From: an uncultured Ruminococcus sp.
GTDB lineage: Bacteria > Bacillota > Clostridia > Oscillospirales > Ruminococcaceae
NCBI GenBank assembly: GCA_947174365.1
Contig: CAMWIR010000017.1
Coordinates: 1 to 34,554, forward strand
Direction of reading: 5' to 3'
Length of the DNA stretch: 34,554 bases
The translations under genes and the position numbers were made by a program. Below are positions 23,201 to 32,069 of this stretch, piece after piece. The notes beneath the pieces are model-generated. The model was not told the DNA's origin. It did no database searches and saw nothing but the letters and a program-made list of their open reading frames with translations. Within the stretch, counting starts at the first letter, position 1; each line of letters starts with the position of its first letter.

Positions 23201-24348
23201 CAGGGGCGTATGCAAAACCGTGCAGCATTGACATGGCCGAAAGCGAGGCAGGCGAAAATCTGCTGAACAGATTTACCGACAGCGTTTTCGGGGGATCGGG
23301 AGAGAATATGTTAAGCCCAAAGGCTTATATGGCAAAGCGGATTTTTGCGCTGAGGCTGACCCGTGAATACAAACACTTTCTCGGTGAGGGGCTTTCCTCC
23401 GGGCGGGCGGCGGCGGCGGCCATAGGCAGAGCAGAATGCTTCCTTTCGGGAGATTTGTTAAATAAAATTTCACCGAATATTTATAAAAAAGAGGCTGCTG
23501 CAAATCGCAGTTCGAGAAAAGCTTCGGAGGATATTGCGGCAAATGCCGACCCGAACGCCGGGCCGAATAACGGGTCGAGTATCGGCAAAGTCATTCCGAT
23601 AAATGCTATTGATGATAAAAACATTTCAGAAAAAAGTGAGGTCGAGAACAAAATGAAAAACAGCCTGAGAGTTTATGTTGACAGCCTTTTCCAAGGCGCA
23701 CCCCAAAGCGAGCCGGTGAGGGAATTGCATGACGAAATTTTATCCAATCTGGAGGAACGCTACGACGATTGCATTGCAGGGGGCATGACCCCTCAGCGGG
23801 CGTATACGGCGGTTGTGGGAACAATGGGGGATATCGGCAAGCTTATCCGCCAGGTCAGCGAGGAAAACAAGCACCCCGGGGGACTTTTCGAGCGAAGCTC
23901 TCCAACAGGCAAGGGTGTTTTCAAGCGGTACAGCTACGTTTTCACCGACAAGAACCTTAAAATAATAAAACGCAGTGCAATTGCCGTTATGTGGATATTG
24001 CTTGTGGCATTTTACTTTATGCTGAGTTTCCATACCGATCAATGGGATTTCACTTGGTTGGTTTTTCTTGTGGGCGCAGGGCTGAACGTTGCCATTAATA
24101 TGGCGGGAGACATTGCCCGATTCAGCCGCAGAGGGGACGACAGCGAGAGCAGGATCAAAATACTGAAGTCTATACAAGGGTCAATGTCGGCAATTTTATG
24201 GCTTGCCGCAACGTTTTTCTTCTTTATGATATGCGAAAGCCACAATTATATGTTTGACCGTGCCTGGATAATTTTCATTTTTGCGGCTGCCGTGCAGGTA
24301 GTTCTGAACGCGGTGATGAAGATACAGATCAACAGGTATAAGGAATGA
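23197..24348 (+). CDS. Membrane protein with permease-prefix domain, partner of PadR
   Basis: A 383-residue protein that starts with ATGA overlap on the PadR stop. Residues about 155-222 (NSLRVYVDSLFQ through MGDIGKLIRQ) are the permease-prefix/HAAS-like helical domain seen beside PadR genes. Four hydrophobic segments follow: about 258-277, 284-300, 330-347 and 355-375. Residues 1-150 are an unusual extension. It carries a second, diverged helical unit (about 40-86, LTREYKHFLGEGLSSGRAAAAAIG) and a polar Asn/Ser/Pro linker. The Met at 153 (23653) is where a usual protein of this family would begin and has a GAGG somewhat upstream, so an internal start is possible. A strong terminator follows the gene. 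Confidence 0.85.
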   Translation: MTGAYAKPCSIDMAESEAGENLLNRFTDSVFGGSGENMLSPKAYMAKRIFALRLTREYKHFLGEGLSSGRAAAAAIGRAECFLSGDLLNKISPNIYKKEAAANRSSRKASEDIAANADPNAGPNNGSSIGKVIPINAIDDKNISEKSEVENKMKNSLRVYVDSLFQGAPQSEPVRELHDEILSNLEERYDDCIAGGMTPQRAYTAVVGTMGDIGKLIRQVSEENKHPGGLFERSSPTGKGVFKRYSYVFTDKNLKIIKRSAIAVMWILLVAFYFMLSFHTDQWDFTWLVFLVGAGLNVAINMAGDIARFSRRGDDSESRIKILKSIQGSMSAILWLAATFFFFMICESHNYMFDRAWIIFIFAAAVQVVLNAVMKIQINRYKE

Positions 24349-24365
24349 GCCTTTACTGCATACCA

Positions 24366-24400
24366 AAAAATCCGTCGGTCGAGCGAACCGGCGGATTTTT
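24366..24400. terminator. Bidirectional intrinsic terminator
   Basis: AAAAATCCGTCGGT (24366-24379) pairs with ACCGGCGGATTTTT (24387-24400) with one G-T pair across a seven-base loop. T-runs end the hairpin on both strands, so it serves the permease-prefix gene on the plus strand and alr on the minus strand. Confidence 0.93.
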
Positions 24401-24448
24401 CGGTTTATTGACGAATTTGCTATTCTCTTACCTCTAACATCTAACCTC

Positions 24449-25645
24449 TTAATAATACTCCACCACCGCCGTTATCTGACCGCCTCTGCGTATGACGCGG
24501 GGGATCCTTTTGGAAATGCCGCAGACGGTCTCATAGCCGATAGTGCCGTACATTGCGGCAAGCTCATCGGCGGTTATGGTTTCCTCGCCGTCGCAGCCTA
24601 TGAGAGTGACAGTTGTACCCTCTTTTACATTGTCTATCCCGCTTACGTCCGCCATAAGCTGATCCATGCAGATACGTCCTATTATGGGGGCTTTTTTGCC
24701 GTTTATCAAAACATATCCCCTGCCCGATATCCCCCTTGCATAGCCGTCGGCATAGCCTATGGGAATAGTGGCGGCAGTTATGCTGCTCTGTGCACGGTAT
24801 GTACGCCCGTAGCTGACATAATCTCCCGCTTTCAGCTGCTTGACATAGGAAACAGCGGCTTTAAGCTCCATGACAGGCTTTAGCCTGACTGGCATTTCCA
24901 GCGAAATATCGGGCTTTAATCCGTAGAGCATTATCCCCAGCCTGTAGAGAGTGCTGCGGCGGTCGTAGCAAAATGCCCCTCCCGCACTGTTAAGGCAATG
25001 GGTATGGCGCAGGATAACGCCCAGTTCACGGGCTTTATCGCATACCTTGAAAAAGCGGTCGGTTTGCGCAGCGGTATAAGCACGGTCATCGGAGTCAACG
25101 CTGTCGGCGGAGGCGTAGTGGGTAAATGCGCCGTCAAGAATAACTCCGCTAAGGTCGGAGATACGCACAAGCGCTTCTGCGGCTGCATTTACGCTGCCGT
25201 CGTCAGCCCTTATGCCTATCCTGCCCATGCCTGTGTCCACGGCTGCGTGAACCTTTACCCGAACCCCCGCTTTGACCGCTTCCTCCGAAAGTCTGGCTGC
25301 ATATTCGTCGGAAACGCAGGCGCAGATAATATCATTTTCCGCCAGTTCCTCCGCAAGCTCGGGCGGGGTATATCCCAGAATGAGTATTTCCCCTTTAACG
25401 CCGTATTTACGCAGCTTCTGAGCCTCCCTGATGTTGGACACCGCAAAAAATCCCACTCCCAGGCTTTCCAGAAAAGGGGCGATATTTTCATCGTCATGAC
25501 CGTAGGCGTTTGCCTTTACCACGCAGGCTATCTGCGTAGCGTCGGTATCTATAAGTGATCTTGCGGCATTCAGATTTTCCTCGAGCCTGTCAAGGTCGAT
25601 CTCTGCCCAGGCACGTTTTAAAAATGCGGTTTTTGCAGTATTCAT
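24449..25645 (-). CDS. alr: Alanine racemase
   Basis: PLP enzyme that makes D-alanine for peptidoglycan and for D-alanylation of teichoic acids; cytoplasmic. 398 residues, the usual length. CVVKANAYGHDD holds the PLP lysine K44; DTGMGRIGIRADD (137-149) and the C-terminal barrel with SYGRTY place the second catalytic base at Y279; IPIGYADGYARG binds the PLP phosphate region and CMDQLMADV (about 330-338) is conserved. AAAGGAG is eight bases before the ATG. Shares the terminator at 24366-24400. The LtaS-type gene lies upstream on the same strand, 284 bases away. Confidence 0.96.
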   Translation of the reverse strand: MNTAKTAFLKRAWAEIDLDRLEENLNAARSLIDTDATQIACVVKANAYGHDDENIAPFLESLGVGFFAVSNIREAQKLRKYGVKGEILILGYTPPELAEELAENDIICACVSDEYAARLSEEAVKAGVRVKVHAAVDTGMGRIGIRADDGSVNAAAEALVRISDLSGVILDGAFTHYASADSVDSDDRAYTAAQTDRFFKVCDKARELGVILRHTHCLNSAGGAFCYDRRSTLYRLGIMLYGLKPDISLEMPVRLKPVMELKAAVSYVKQLKAGDYVSYGRTYRAQSSITAATIPIGYADGYARGISGRGYVLINGKKAPIIGRICMDQLMADVSGIDNVKEGTTVTLIGCDGEETITADELAAMYGTIGYETVCGISKRIPRVIRRGGQITAVVEYY

Positions 25646-25928
25646 TGTAAAAGCTCCTTTTAAGGGTCGGATAGCTGCGGAATTTTATTTTAATATAAAC
25701 AGAAAAATTACATAACATGAATTTCATAACTATAATATTAAGCCTGCAGTTGTAATATTCACCGATTTAGACAGAGACGTACATATTCGGTTATGCTCTG
25801 AACAGGACGCGGAAAAGAACCAAGCATTCTTTTTTCATTTTCCGAAAGCATTTATAAGTAAGCACTGATCAAATCTCTTTGAAATTATTTCAATTTCAAT
25901 TTTGCAAATATCTTTAATCGGAGGTTCC
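25646..25928. other. Intergenic stretch upstream of alr
   Basis: No gene is supported. It is AT-rich and probably holds the alr promoter, but no hexamer pair is convincing. The right part is a diverged inverted-repeat element (25855-25932). Confidence 0.5.
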
Positions 25929-25932
25929 TTAA
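25855..25932. repeat. Diverged inverted-repeat element at the 3' end of the LtaS-type gene
   Basis: The right arm, read on the minus strand, begins TTAAGGAACCTCCGATTAAA (25913-25932) and differs from the 22493 arm at few positions. The left arm (25855-25880, with GCACTGATCAAAT) is more diverged. The TAA stop codon of the LtaS-type gene lies inside the right arm. Confidence 0.5.
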
Positions 25933-28190
25933 CTGTCCTCGTCCTTCCCGAACAGCGCCCCGTAATAATCATAATTTACCGTCTGCTTGGAGAAATAGAT
26001 CTTGTTTTTTACAATGCTGTTTATATTGTTTATATATTCTTTTGTGTAAACATTTCCGTCGGTGGCGGTAAACTGCTTTGTTTTTGAATCGTACTGTCCC
26101 TTGTCTGTTGCCCAGCTGAGATTGTTCCAAACTACCAGCGGAGAGGCATCGGAGAACACATCCCGTCCTACCAGAAGTCTGGAATCAAATTCCAGCCCGA
26201 ATAAGTTGTACAGTGTGGGCACAATGTCCAGGCTGTATGTGGGAGCGGAGATCTCGCAGGCATATTCCCTGCATTTGTTTTCCAGACAGCCCGACCATAA
26301 TATCCAGGCGTTGCGGTCCTTTTCCCATGGGGCAGAGTATTTGTAGCCGTAAAGCTCGCTCAGATAGTCCTCGGAATTGCCGTAGGTGGCGCTTTGCTCC
26401 AAGCCGTAGGGATAATGATCGGCGGTAAGGCAGATGACCGTGTCGTCCGCTATCCCCGCTGCCTCCAGCTTATTTATAAGCATTTCCATTGCCTTGTCAA
26501 CTTCCATTTGATAGCAGAAATAATAGTTTGTCTTGTCCTTGTATTTATTTCCGAAAACCTCTTTTACACGGGAGAGATTTTCTTTGACCTTCACATTATC
26601 CTCCTTGTAGCTGAAATGCCCGCTTACGGTCATGTAATAAAGGCTGAAGGGCTGCTTGTCGAGATACAGGTCAACAGTCTTGTCGATCATTGCCGAATCC
26701 TCCGAATATTTTCGGGTGATATTTTCCAGGCCGCTGCCGAATGCAAGGAAATCGTCATAGCCGAGATTTTTATGGGTAAGGTTACGGCTGTAATAATCAT
26801 AATTGCCGTTGTGGAATGCGCAGCTTGCGTAACCGAGTCTTTGCAGTCCGTTGCCCAGAGTGAAATAATTGTTGTTGTCGGCTATCTTCTGCATACTCTC
26901 CAGACCGCTTTCGGGCACAAGTCCCGTAACAAAGGAGAATTCTCCCGTTGTGGTTGAGCCGCCCCAGGTGGGCTGATAATAATCGGAAAAATATATGCCG
27001 TTATGGGCCATGCGGTAAAGGGTGGGGGTAAGATCCTTGTCAACGGCTGCGTCGGAAAAGGCTTCGGCGCATATAAGTATAAGATTTTTCCCTTTGAAAA
27101 GTCCCGTGTACATATTTTTATTGGACGGAGTCAGAGACTGTACATACCGGTTAAGATCGGCAACCGTGCCGCTTTGGGTTCTTGCATATGCGGACTCAAA
27201 ATCTATCGCCATAATATTGTCCCCTAATGCTGCAAGGGCTGCAAGCTCCTCATCATCGGGTGCTTTCGGGGGAATGGGGACAGGCTTGTCCGTTTGCGGC
27301 TCGCTCTTTTCGGAAATATTATTTTCGGGTATCTCCCTTGAAGCTTCTGCGGGGGCTTCCCCGTGAGGGGCTTCATTATGGGAATCCCCAAGGGTGAGGG
27401 TGTTTGTTGCACCTAATGTCAATGGCGTTTCGGGCTTGTCCGCTTCGCCGGATTTTCCCAATGTTACGGGAGCTTTTATATTGGGGGATATTGCCGGCAC
27501 GGCATCCGGCACGGAAATTGTTTTCGATTTGCCGAGGGTCAGATCGTCTGACGATACATAAACAAATCCCGTATAATTTTCCGATTCGGGCACGCCCGAT
27601 ATATTAAGTCTGACAGCCGTAAGCAGACCGAAATTTTCTGTCCACAAGGAAAAATCATCTCCCGGCTCGGAAGAGCTGTCTAAAATGAACGTTCCCCCAA
27701 AAAACATTCCCGCAGACAAAATGACGGAAATTGCGGGGCAGATGAGCTTGCTTTTTTTTGTGATAAACTTTGAGGAAAATATCCCGTAAACAACAGACGG
27801 GGCAAGAAACAGCAGTATCAGAGGTATGCCGCCGATAACTGCCGCTGCCAGATTATCTCCGTAATCGGTGATCACCCCTTTAGCCCCCGAAATCATGGAA
27901 GCAGGGGACATATAGCTCTGAAAGTTTTCCTTGACCAGCGCCTCGGCAATATATACAAGTCCGCTTGCGGCAGCAGCTATGACAGTGCATATCCTGTTTG
28001 CTTTGGGCGGCAGCAGGGATAATACCGCAGCCGTAAACAGACCCGCGGAGATCCCGAAAACGAGTGCCAAACCGTATCCCCCGAAGCCCTCCCCGCCGAA
28101 AAACCGCAGCAGGGCTTCAAAATAGGCAAAGCACAACGGCATGAAAAGTATTTGCAGAACGGCAGAAAAAATGTCACCGGATTTTTTCAT
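25929..28190 (-). CDS. LtaS-type phosphoglycerol transferase (sulfatase superfamily)
   Basis: A 753-residue membrane enzyme of the lipoteichoic-acid-synthase family, which polymerises or transfers glycerol phosphate outside the cell. Five helices fill residues about 8-175. The extracellular alkaline-phosphatase-like domain begins about 355. Putative metal and active residues: E376 (CAEAFSD), T413 (GGSTTTGEF, the catalytic Thr position), H525 (VSGHFSY) and D591-H592 (TADHYPYG). Between membrane part and domain is an extra linker of about 130 residues, Pro/Glu/Lys-rich, with four TLG repeats (217-220, 242-245, 257-260, 265-268), not typical of LtaS. The start ATG follows AAGGGGA. Promoter at 28295-28323. 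Confidence 0.9.
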   Translation of the reverse strand: MKKSGDIFSAVLQILFMPLCFAYFEALLRFFGGEGFGGYGLALVFGISAGLFTAAVLSLLPPKANRICTVIAAAASGLVYIAEALVKENFQSYMSPASMISGAKGVITDYGDNLAAAVIGGIPLILLFLAPSVVYGIFSSKFITKKSKLICPAISVILSAGMFFGGTFILDSSSEPGDDFSLWTENFGLLTAVRLNISGVPESENYTGFVYVSSDDLTLGKSKTISVPDAVPAISPNIKAPVTLGKSGEADKPETPLTLGATNTLTLGDSHNEAPHGEAPAEASREIPENNISEKSEPQTDKPVPIPPKAPDDEELAALAALGDNIMAIDFESAYARTQSGTVADLNRYVQSLTPSNKNMYTGLFKGKNLILICAEAFSDAAVDKDLTPTLYRMAHNGIYFSDYYQPTWGGSTTTGEFSFVTGLVPESGLESMQKIADNNNYFTLGNGLQRLGYASCAFHNGNYDYYSRNLTHKNLGYDDFLAFGSGLENITRKYSEDSAMIDKTVDLYLDKQPFSLYYMTVSGHFSYKEDNVKVKENLSRVKEVFGNKYKDKTNYYFCYQMEVDKAMEMLINKLEAAGIADDTVICLTADHYPYGLEQSATYGNSEDYLSELYGYKYSAPWEKDRNAWILWSGCLENKCREYACEISAPTYSLDIVPTLYNLFGLEFDSRLLVGRDVFSDASPLVVWNNLSWATDKGQYDSKTKQFTATDGNVYTKEYINNINSIVKNKIYFSKQTVNYDYYGALFGKDEDS

Positions 28191-28222
28191 TTTATGTAAG
28201 ATCCCCTTTAATGATTTAGGGA

Positions 28223-28247
28223 AAAGCCTTTAATCAGCAGTTCCTTA
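28223..28247 (-). repeat. Single arm of the inverted-repeat element
   Basis: These 25 bases are the exact reverse complement of 22494-22518. No second arm is recognisable within 100 bases. It lies in the 5' leader of the LtaS-type gene, between its promoter and ATG. Confidence 0.75.
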
Positions 28248-28294
28248 GCAATATGCAGTGATATATCGGCGTTTTTAATTGCGCTGCATTATAT

Positions 28295-28323
28295 ATTATA
28301 TACCATTGAGGTTGGTGAGTCAA
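28295..28323 (-). promoter_or_regulatory. Promoter of the LtaS-type gene
   Basis: On the minus strand TTGACT (28318-28323), 17 bases, TATAAT (28295-28300). The leader is about 98 bases long and contains the repeat arm at 28223. Confidence 0.85.
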
Positions 28324-28414
28324 GACAAAACCGGGATTTTGAAGTGACAATTTATTGTGCGGCGGAGGGAGATTTTTTGGTGAAATATACTATGGAAATC
28401 ATGGGCAGGAAACC

Positions 28415-28488
28415 CAAGCGCACACACTTCACTTGACCCGCCAAAGGTGTGTCCCCCTTTGGAAATCCAAGTGAAGTGTGTGCGCTTG
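28415..28488. repeat. Large hairpin: perfect 21-bp stem with nested 7-bp stem
   Basis: 28415-28435 and 28468-28488 are perfect reverse complements over 21 bases (ends CAAGCG and CGCTTG). Inside the 32-base loop CCAAAGG (28441-28447) pairs perfectly with CCTTTGG (28456-28462). It sits 22 bases beyond the stop of the ABC exporter gene on the minus strand. Neither strand shows a proper T-tract after it, so it is not a standard terminator. Confidence 0.9.
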
Positions 28489-28509
28489 TTTGCTTTAGTT
28501 TCTAACATC

Positions 28510-30282
28510 TTAAACGCTCTGCGCCATACAAAGCTTATAATAAAGCCCTTTCTTTTCCATAAGTTCATCATGAGTTCCGCATTCGGAGATCCCCTTTTCG
28601 GATATGTACATTATCTTGTCGCAGCTCCTTATGGTTGAGAGACGGTGGGCGATAATAAAGGAAGTACGCCCGTGGAGCAGGTGGTCTATGCCGCTTTGTA
28701 TGAACCGTTCGGTTTTTGCGTCAATGGAGGAGGTAGCCTCGTCGAGTACGAGTATTTTCGGGTCGGCAAGTATTGTTCTTGCAAAGGCTATCATCTGCCG
28801 CTGCCCTTGGGACAGCGACGCTCCACGCTCGTTCACCTCGGTGTCAAAGCCCCCCGGCATTTCGTTTATAAATTCGTCGGCTCCCACTACATGGCACGCC
28901 TGCCGCACCTCTTCATCGGTTGCTCCGGGGCGGCCGTAGAGAATGTTTTCCTTTATCGTTCCGCTGAAAATAACGCTGTCCTGAAGCATTATTCCCATTT
29001 GCGACCGCAGGGATTTTAAGGTGAAGTCCGTTATATCCTTTCCGTCAATAAGCACCTGACCGCCGTTTACGTTGTAGAAACGCGAAATAAGGTTTACAAT
29101 GGTGGTTTTTCCTGCTCCCGTAGGGCCGACAAGGGCTATGCTCTGCCCCGCCTTTACGTCAAAGGAGAGGTTCTCCAGTACGTTTGCCCCCTCTTCATAG
29201 GCAAAGGTAACATTTTTAAAGGAAACGTCCCCTTTAATTTCGGGCATTTCCGCTGCGTTTTCCTTGTCGGTAACGGTCACGGGTTCGTCCATGGTCTCAA
29301 AGATCCTCTCCAGATACGCAATTGTGTTCACAAAAGTGTTGTATAGCTGGGAGAGGTTCATTATAGGCTGCCAGAACCGCCCTGCATAGCCTGTCATGGC
29401 AACTATCGTGCCTACTGTGATCCCTGCTTCGGGAGCAACGATCATAAGTCCCACCAGGTAGATCGCAGAGGAAACGCATATGGAAATAATATCCGCCACA
29501 GGCCACACCGCCTGGGAAAAATATATCGCCCTCATCCATGCCTTGCGGTACTCCACCGCCAATCGGTCGAAGATCTCCTCATTTTCCTCCTCACGGACGA
29601 AGCTGCGGGTAATGCTTACCCCGACCAGTCCCTCATGCAGATATGCGTTAAGGTTGGAGGATTTGTTGGAGACCCTTTGCCATGCCCGCCGCTGAGCCTT
29701 TTTAATGGCTATCATAAACGCCGCAAAAAAGGGCACGCCCGCAAGAACCACCGGGGCAAGCCTGGGGCTTACCGCAAACATGAATATCATAATAAAGATT
29801 ATGTTGAAGATCTCCAGCACAAAGGTTATAAGTCCGTTTGACAAAAGGTCGGCAACGCTGTTGACATAGTTTATCACTCTTGTAAGTATCTTGCCGTGGG
29901 GACGGCTGTCGTAATACTCAAAAGGCAGCTTCTGCAAATGCTCGAACAGATCGCGCCTTATATCGTATATCATATTCTGTCCCGCTTTTGTCATTATCCT
30001 TGAACTGAGAACGGAAAAGCAGATCCCCGCAATAATGGAAAGCAGCAGCAGCCCCGACAGCAGCAGCACCCCACGCCTGTCTCCTGCGGGAATGGTAACG
30101 TCCAGGGCGTATTGCGTTATAAGAGGGGAGCAAAGCCCGATAACAGCAGCGGTAACGCTGACGATCATAGCGGTGACGACCTGTTTTTTATACCTTCCCA
30201 CATATTTGAGCGCACGGGCAAAATGCCGTATGTCAAAAGGGGTTTCCAAGGTTTCGTCTATATCGAATTTATTTCTTGCCAT
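28510..30282 (-). CDS. ABC exporter subunit with intact catalytic site
   Basis: A 590-residue half-transporter with six membrane helices (about 35-310) and a C-terminal ATPase. Walker A GPTGAGKT (386-393), Q-loop Q434, signature LSQGQ (490-494, deviating from LSGGQ) and Walker B ILVLDEATSSID with catalytic E515. It forms a heterodimer with the product of the gene just upstream (44 bases between): that partner lacks the catalytic Glu, and this one has the non-standard signature, the pattern expected for one working and one degenerate ATP site (as in TM287/288 and LmrCD). Probable role: drug or lipid export. AAGGAG nine bases before the ATG. Confidence 0.94.
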   Translation of the reverse strand: MARNKFDIDETLETPFDIRHFARALKYVGRYKKQVVTAMIVSVTAAVIGLCSPLITQYALDVTIPAGDRRGVLLLSGLLLLSIIAGICFSVLSSRIMTKAGQNMIYDIRRDLFEHLQKLPFEYYDSRPHGKILTRVINYVNSVADLLSNGLITFVLEIFNIIFIMIFMFAVSPRLAPVVLAGVPFFAAFMIAIKKAQRRAWQRVSNKSSNLNAYLHEGLVGVSITRSFVREEENEEIFDRLAVEYRKAWMRAIYFSQAVWPVADIISICVSSAIYLVGLMIVAPEAGITVGTIVAMTGYAGRFWQPIMNLSQLYNTFVNTIAYLERIFETMDEPVTVTDKENAAEMPEIKGDVSFKNVTFAYEEGANVLENLSFDVKAGQSIALVGPTGAGKTTIVNLISRFYNVNGGQVLIDGKDITDFTLKSLRSQMGIMLQDSVIFSGTIKENILYGRPGATDEEVRQACHVVGADEFINEMPGGFDTEVNERGASLSQGQRQMIAFARTILADPKILVLDEATSSIDAKTERFIQSGIDHLLHGRTSFIIAHRLSTIRSCDKIMYISEKGISECGTHDELMEKKGLYYKLCMAQSV

Positions 30283-30326
30283 TTAGTTTCACTCCTTGTG
30301 GTAGGACTTTGGGCGGTTTTGCTTTC

Positions 30327-32069
30327 TTACTTTTGCAGGTCGTAAACCTCTTTGTAATAGCCCTCACGCTCCGTCAGCTCCTTGTGAGTGCCTATGTCCG
30401 CAATTTTTCCGTCCTTCAAAATAATTATCTTGTCGGCATTTTTTGCAGAGGAGATACGCTGGGCAATGATTATCTTTGTGCATTCAAAGTCCAGATTTTC
30501 CAGACTGTTTTGAATGTACCTTTCCGTTTCCATATCAACCGCAGAGGTGGTGTCGTCCAGAATAAGCACCGCAGGGCGAACAGCCAGTGCCCTCGCCAGG
30601 GATATACGCTGCTTCTGACCGCCCGAAAGCCCCACGCCGCGCTCGCCGATAATGGTATCATAGCCGTCGGAGGTTTCCTTGATAAAGCCGTCCGCTGCCG
30701 CAAGGCCGGCAAATTTATACACTTCCTCCTCGGGCATATCGCTGCGCCCGAATGCAATGTTGCCTTCAATGGTATCGGAAAACAGCAGCACATCCTGCTG
30801 CGCTTCGCCAATATTCCGCCGTAGCTCATGCAGCTTCATCATTCGCAGGTCGATACCGTCCGCCAATATCCTGCCCTCGTCGGGGTCGTAGGTTCGGGAG
30901 ATCATATTTACAAGAGTGGTTTTGCCCGAGCCTGTGGGACCCATTATTGCTACGGTCTCCCCGGGTGCAATTTTAAAGGAAATACTTTTAAGCACGGGAT
31001 TTTTCTTGTCATAGGAAAAGGAAACGTTTTTAAATTCTATCTCTCCGCGGAGCCGTTCGGGGTGCTCCGCAGCATCGGCACGGTCGGTAATAAGGGGGCT
31101 TGCGTAGTAGATCTCGATTATCTTGTTTAGGCTTGCCACAAACCGCTCAAGGTCGTTGATAATGCTGCCCAGCATTCTCATAGGGTTGCTCATGGTCCAG
31201 ATAAGCCCCGAAAATGCAGTGTATTCGCCGACGGTGATCCTGCCGCCGATAACGAACAGGCCTCCTGCCAGAAGCTGTACAACCGCAAGCCCCTGGGCTG
31301 TTATTTCGATGAACGGGTAATATTTCAACCAGGTAAGGGAGGTGGTCTTGTTGGCGTCGGAGTATTCCTTGTTGAGCTTATCGAATTTATCCTGCTCAAA
31401 ATCTTCCCTTGCAAATGCCTTTACCACACGGTTTCCCGAAATATTCTCCTCGGCGGCCGTGTTGAGCCCGGAAAGCTTTTCACGCTGAACGACATACTTT
31501 GGACCCATTACCTTTCTGAGCCTCATGGTAATGGCAAATATTACAGGAGTCAGCGCCATCATGCACAGCGCCATAAGCCAGTCAATGGAGAAAAAGAAGA
31601 ACACCGAGGCGGTGTACAGCACGATACACTCCAGTATTGCCTTGATTATCCAGGCAATTGTATGCCGCACCATGTCCAGATCGCCGCTGATACGGGTCAT
31701 CAGGTCGCCTGTGCGGTTTTTGTCAAAAAATTCCGAGTCCTGCCGCTGGACGTTGGCAAACAGGTGATTCCTCACTCTGTAGACTATCCCCTGAGACGCC
31801 TTTTCGTAGCACAGTCCCGAGGTGTAGGTGATTATTGTCCGCAGCACCGTAAAGCCTATCATTGCAGCTACAAGCCATATAAGCCCCTTGGGATTCGCTG
31901 CAAGATTTTCCGCTGCCGCTTCGCCGTAAATGTATTCGTCAACGATACGGCTGCTGTAATGAGGGGTGATTATGTACATGGACTGGCGAATGACCGTCAT
32001 TATCAGTGCGCAGATGTACACCGCCCTGTAGCCCTCCAGATTTTTCCAGAGCCATTTTATCTGAAACAT
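30327..32069 (-). CDS. ABC exporter subunit with degenerate catalytic site
   Basis: A 580-residue half-transporter: six helices (about 15-310), then an ATPase with Walker A GPTGSGKT (377-384), Q-loop Q425, a canonical signature LSGGQ (481-485) and Walker B VLILDDTTSAVD. Position 506 after Walker B is Asp where a hydrolysing subunit has Glu, as in the TM287-type subunit of heterodimeric exporters. It pairs with the product of the gene at 28510-30282. GGGAGG lies ten bases before the ATG. The start overlaps the end of a 31-codon ORF (32057-32152), which may set its translation. The cargo cannot be told. Confidence 0.94.
   Translation of the reverse strand: MFQIKWLWKNLEGYRAVYICALIMTVIRQSMYIITPHYSSRIVDEYIYGEAAAENLAANPKGLIWLVAAMIGFTVLRTIITYTSGLCYEKASQGIVYRVRNHLFANVQRQDSEFFDKNRTGDLMTRISGDLDMVRHTIAWIIKAILECIVLYTASVFFFFSIDWLMALCMMALTPVIFAITMRLRKVMGPKYVVQREKLSGLNTAAEENISGNRVVKAFAREDFEQDKFDKLNKEYSDANKTTSLTWLKYYPFIEITAQGLAVVQLLAGGLFVIGGRITVGEYTAFSGLIWTMSNPMRMLGSIINDLERFVASLNKIIEIYYASPLITDRADAAEHPERLRGEIEFKNVSFSYDKKNPVLKSISFKIAPGETVAIMGPTGSGKTTLVNMISRTYDPDEGRILADGIDLRMMKLHELRRNIGEAQQDVLLFSDTIEGNIAFGRSDMPEEEVYKFAGLAAADGFIKETSDGYDTIIGERGVGLSGGQKQRISLARALAVRPAVLILDDTTSAVDMETERYIQNSLENLDFECTKIIIAQRISSAKNADKIIILKDGKIADIGTHKELTEREGYYKEVYDLQK

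Larger units (their letters stand above)
28191..28509. other. Intergenic stretch between the ABC exporter and the LtaS-type gene
   Basis: From left to right it holds one arm of the inverted-repeat family (28223-28247), the promoter of the LtaS-type gene (28295-28323) and a very large hairpin (28415-28488). No coding frame is supported. Confidence 0.6.

Noticed and set aside
26394..26957. 187-codon plus-strand frame inside the LtaS-type gene
   Set aside because: Shadow of the well-supported minus-strand enzyme.
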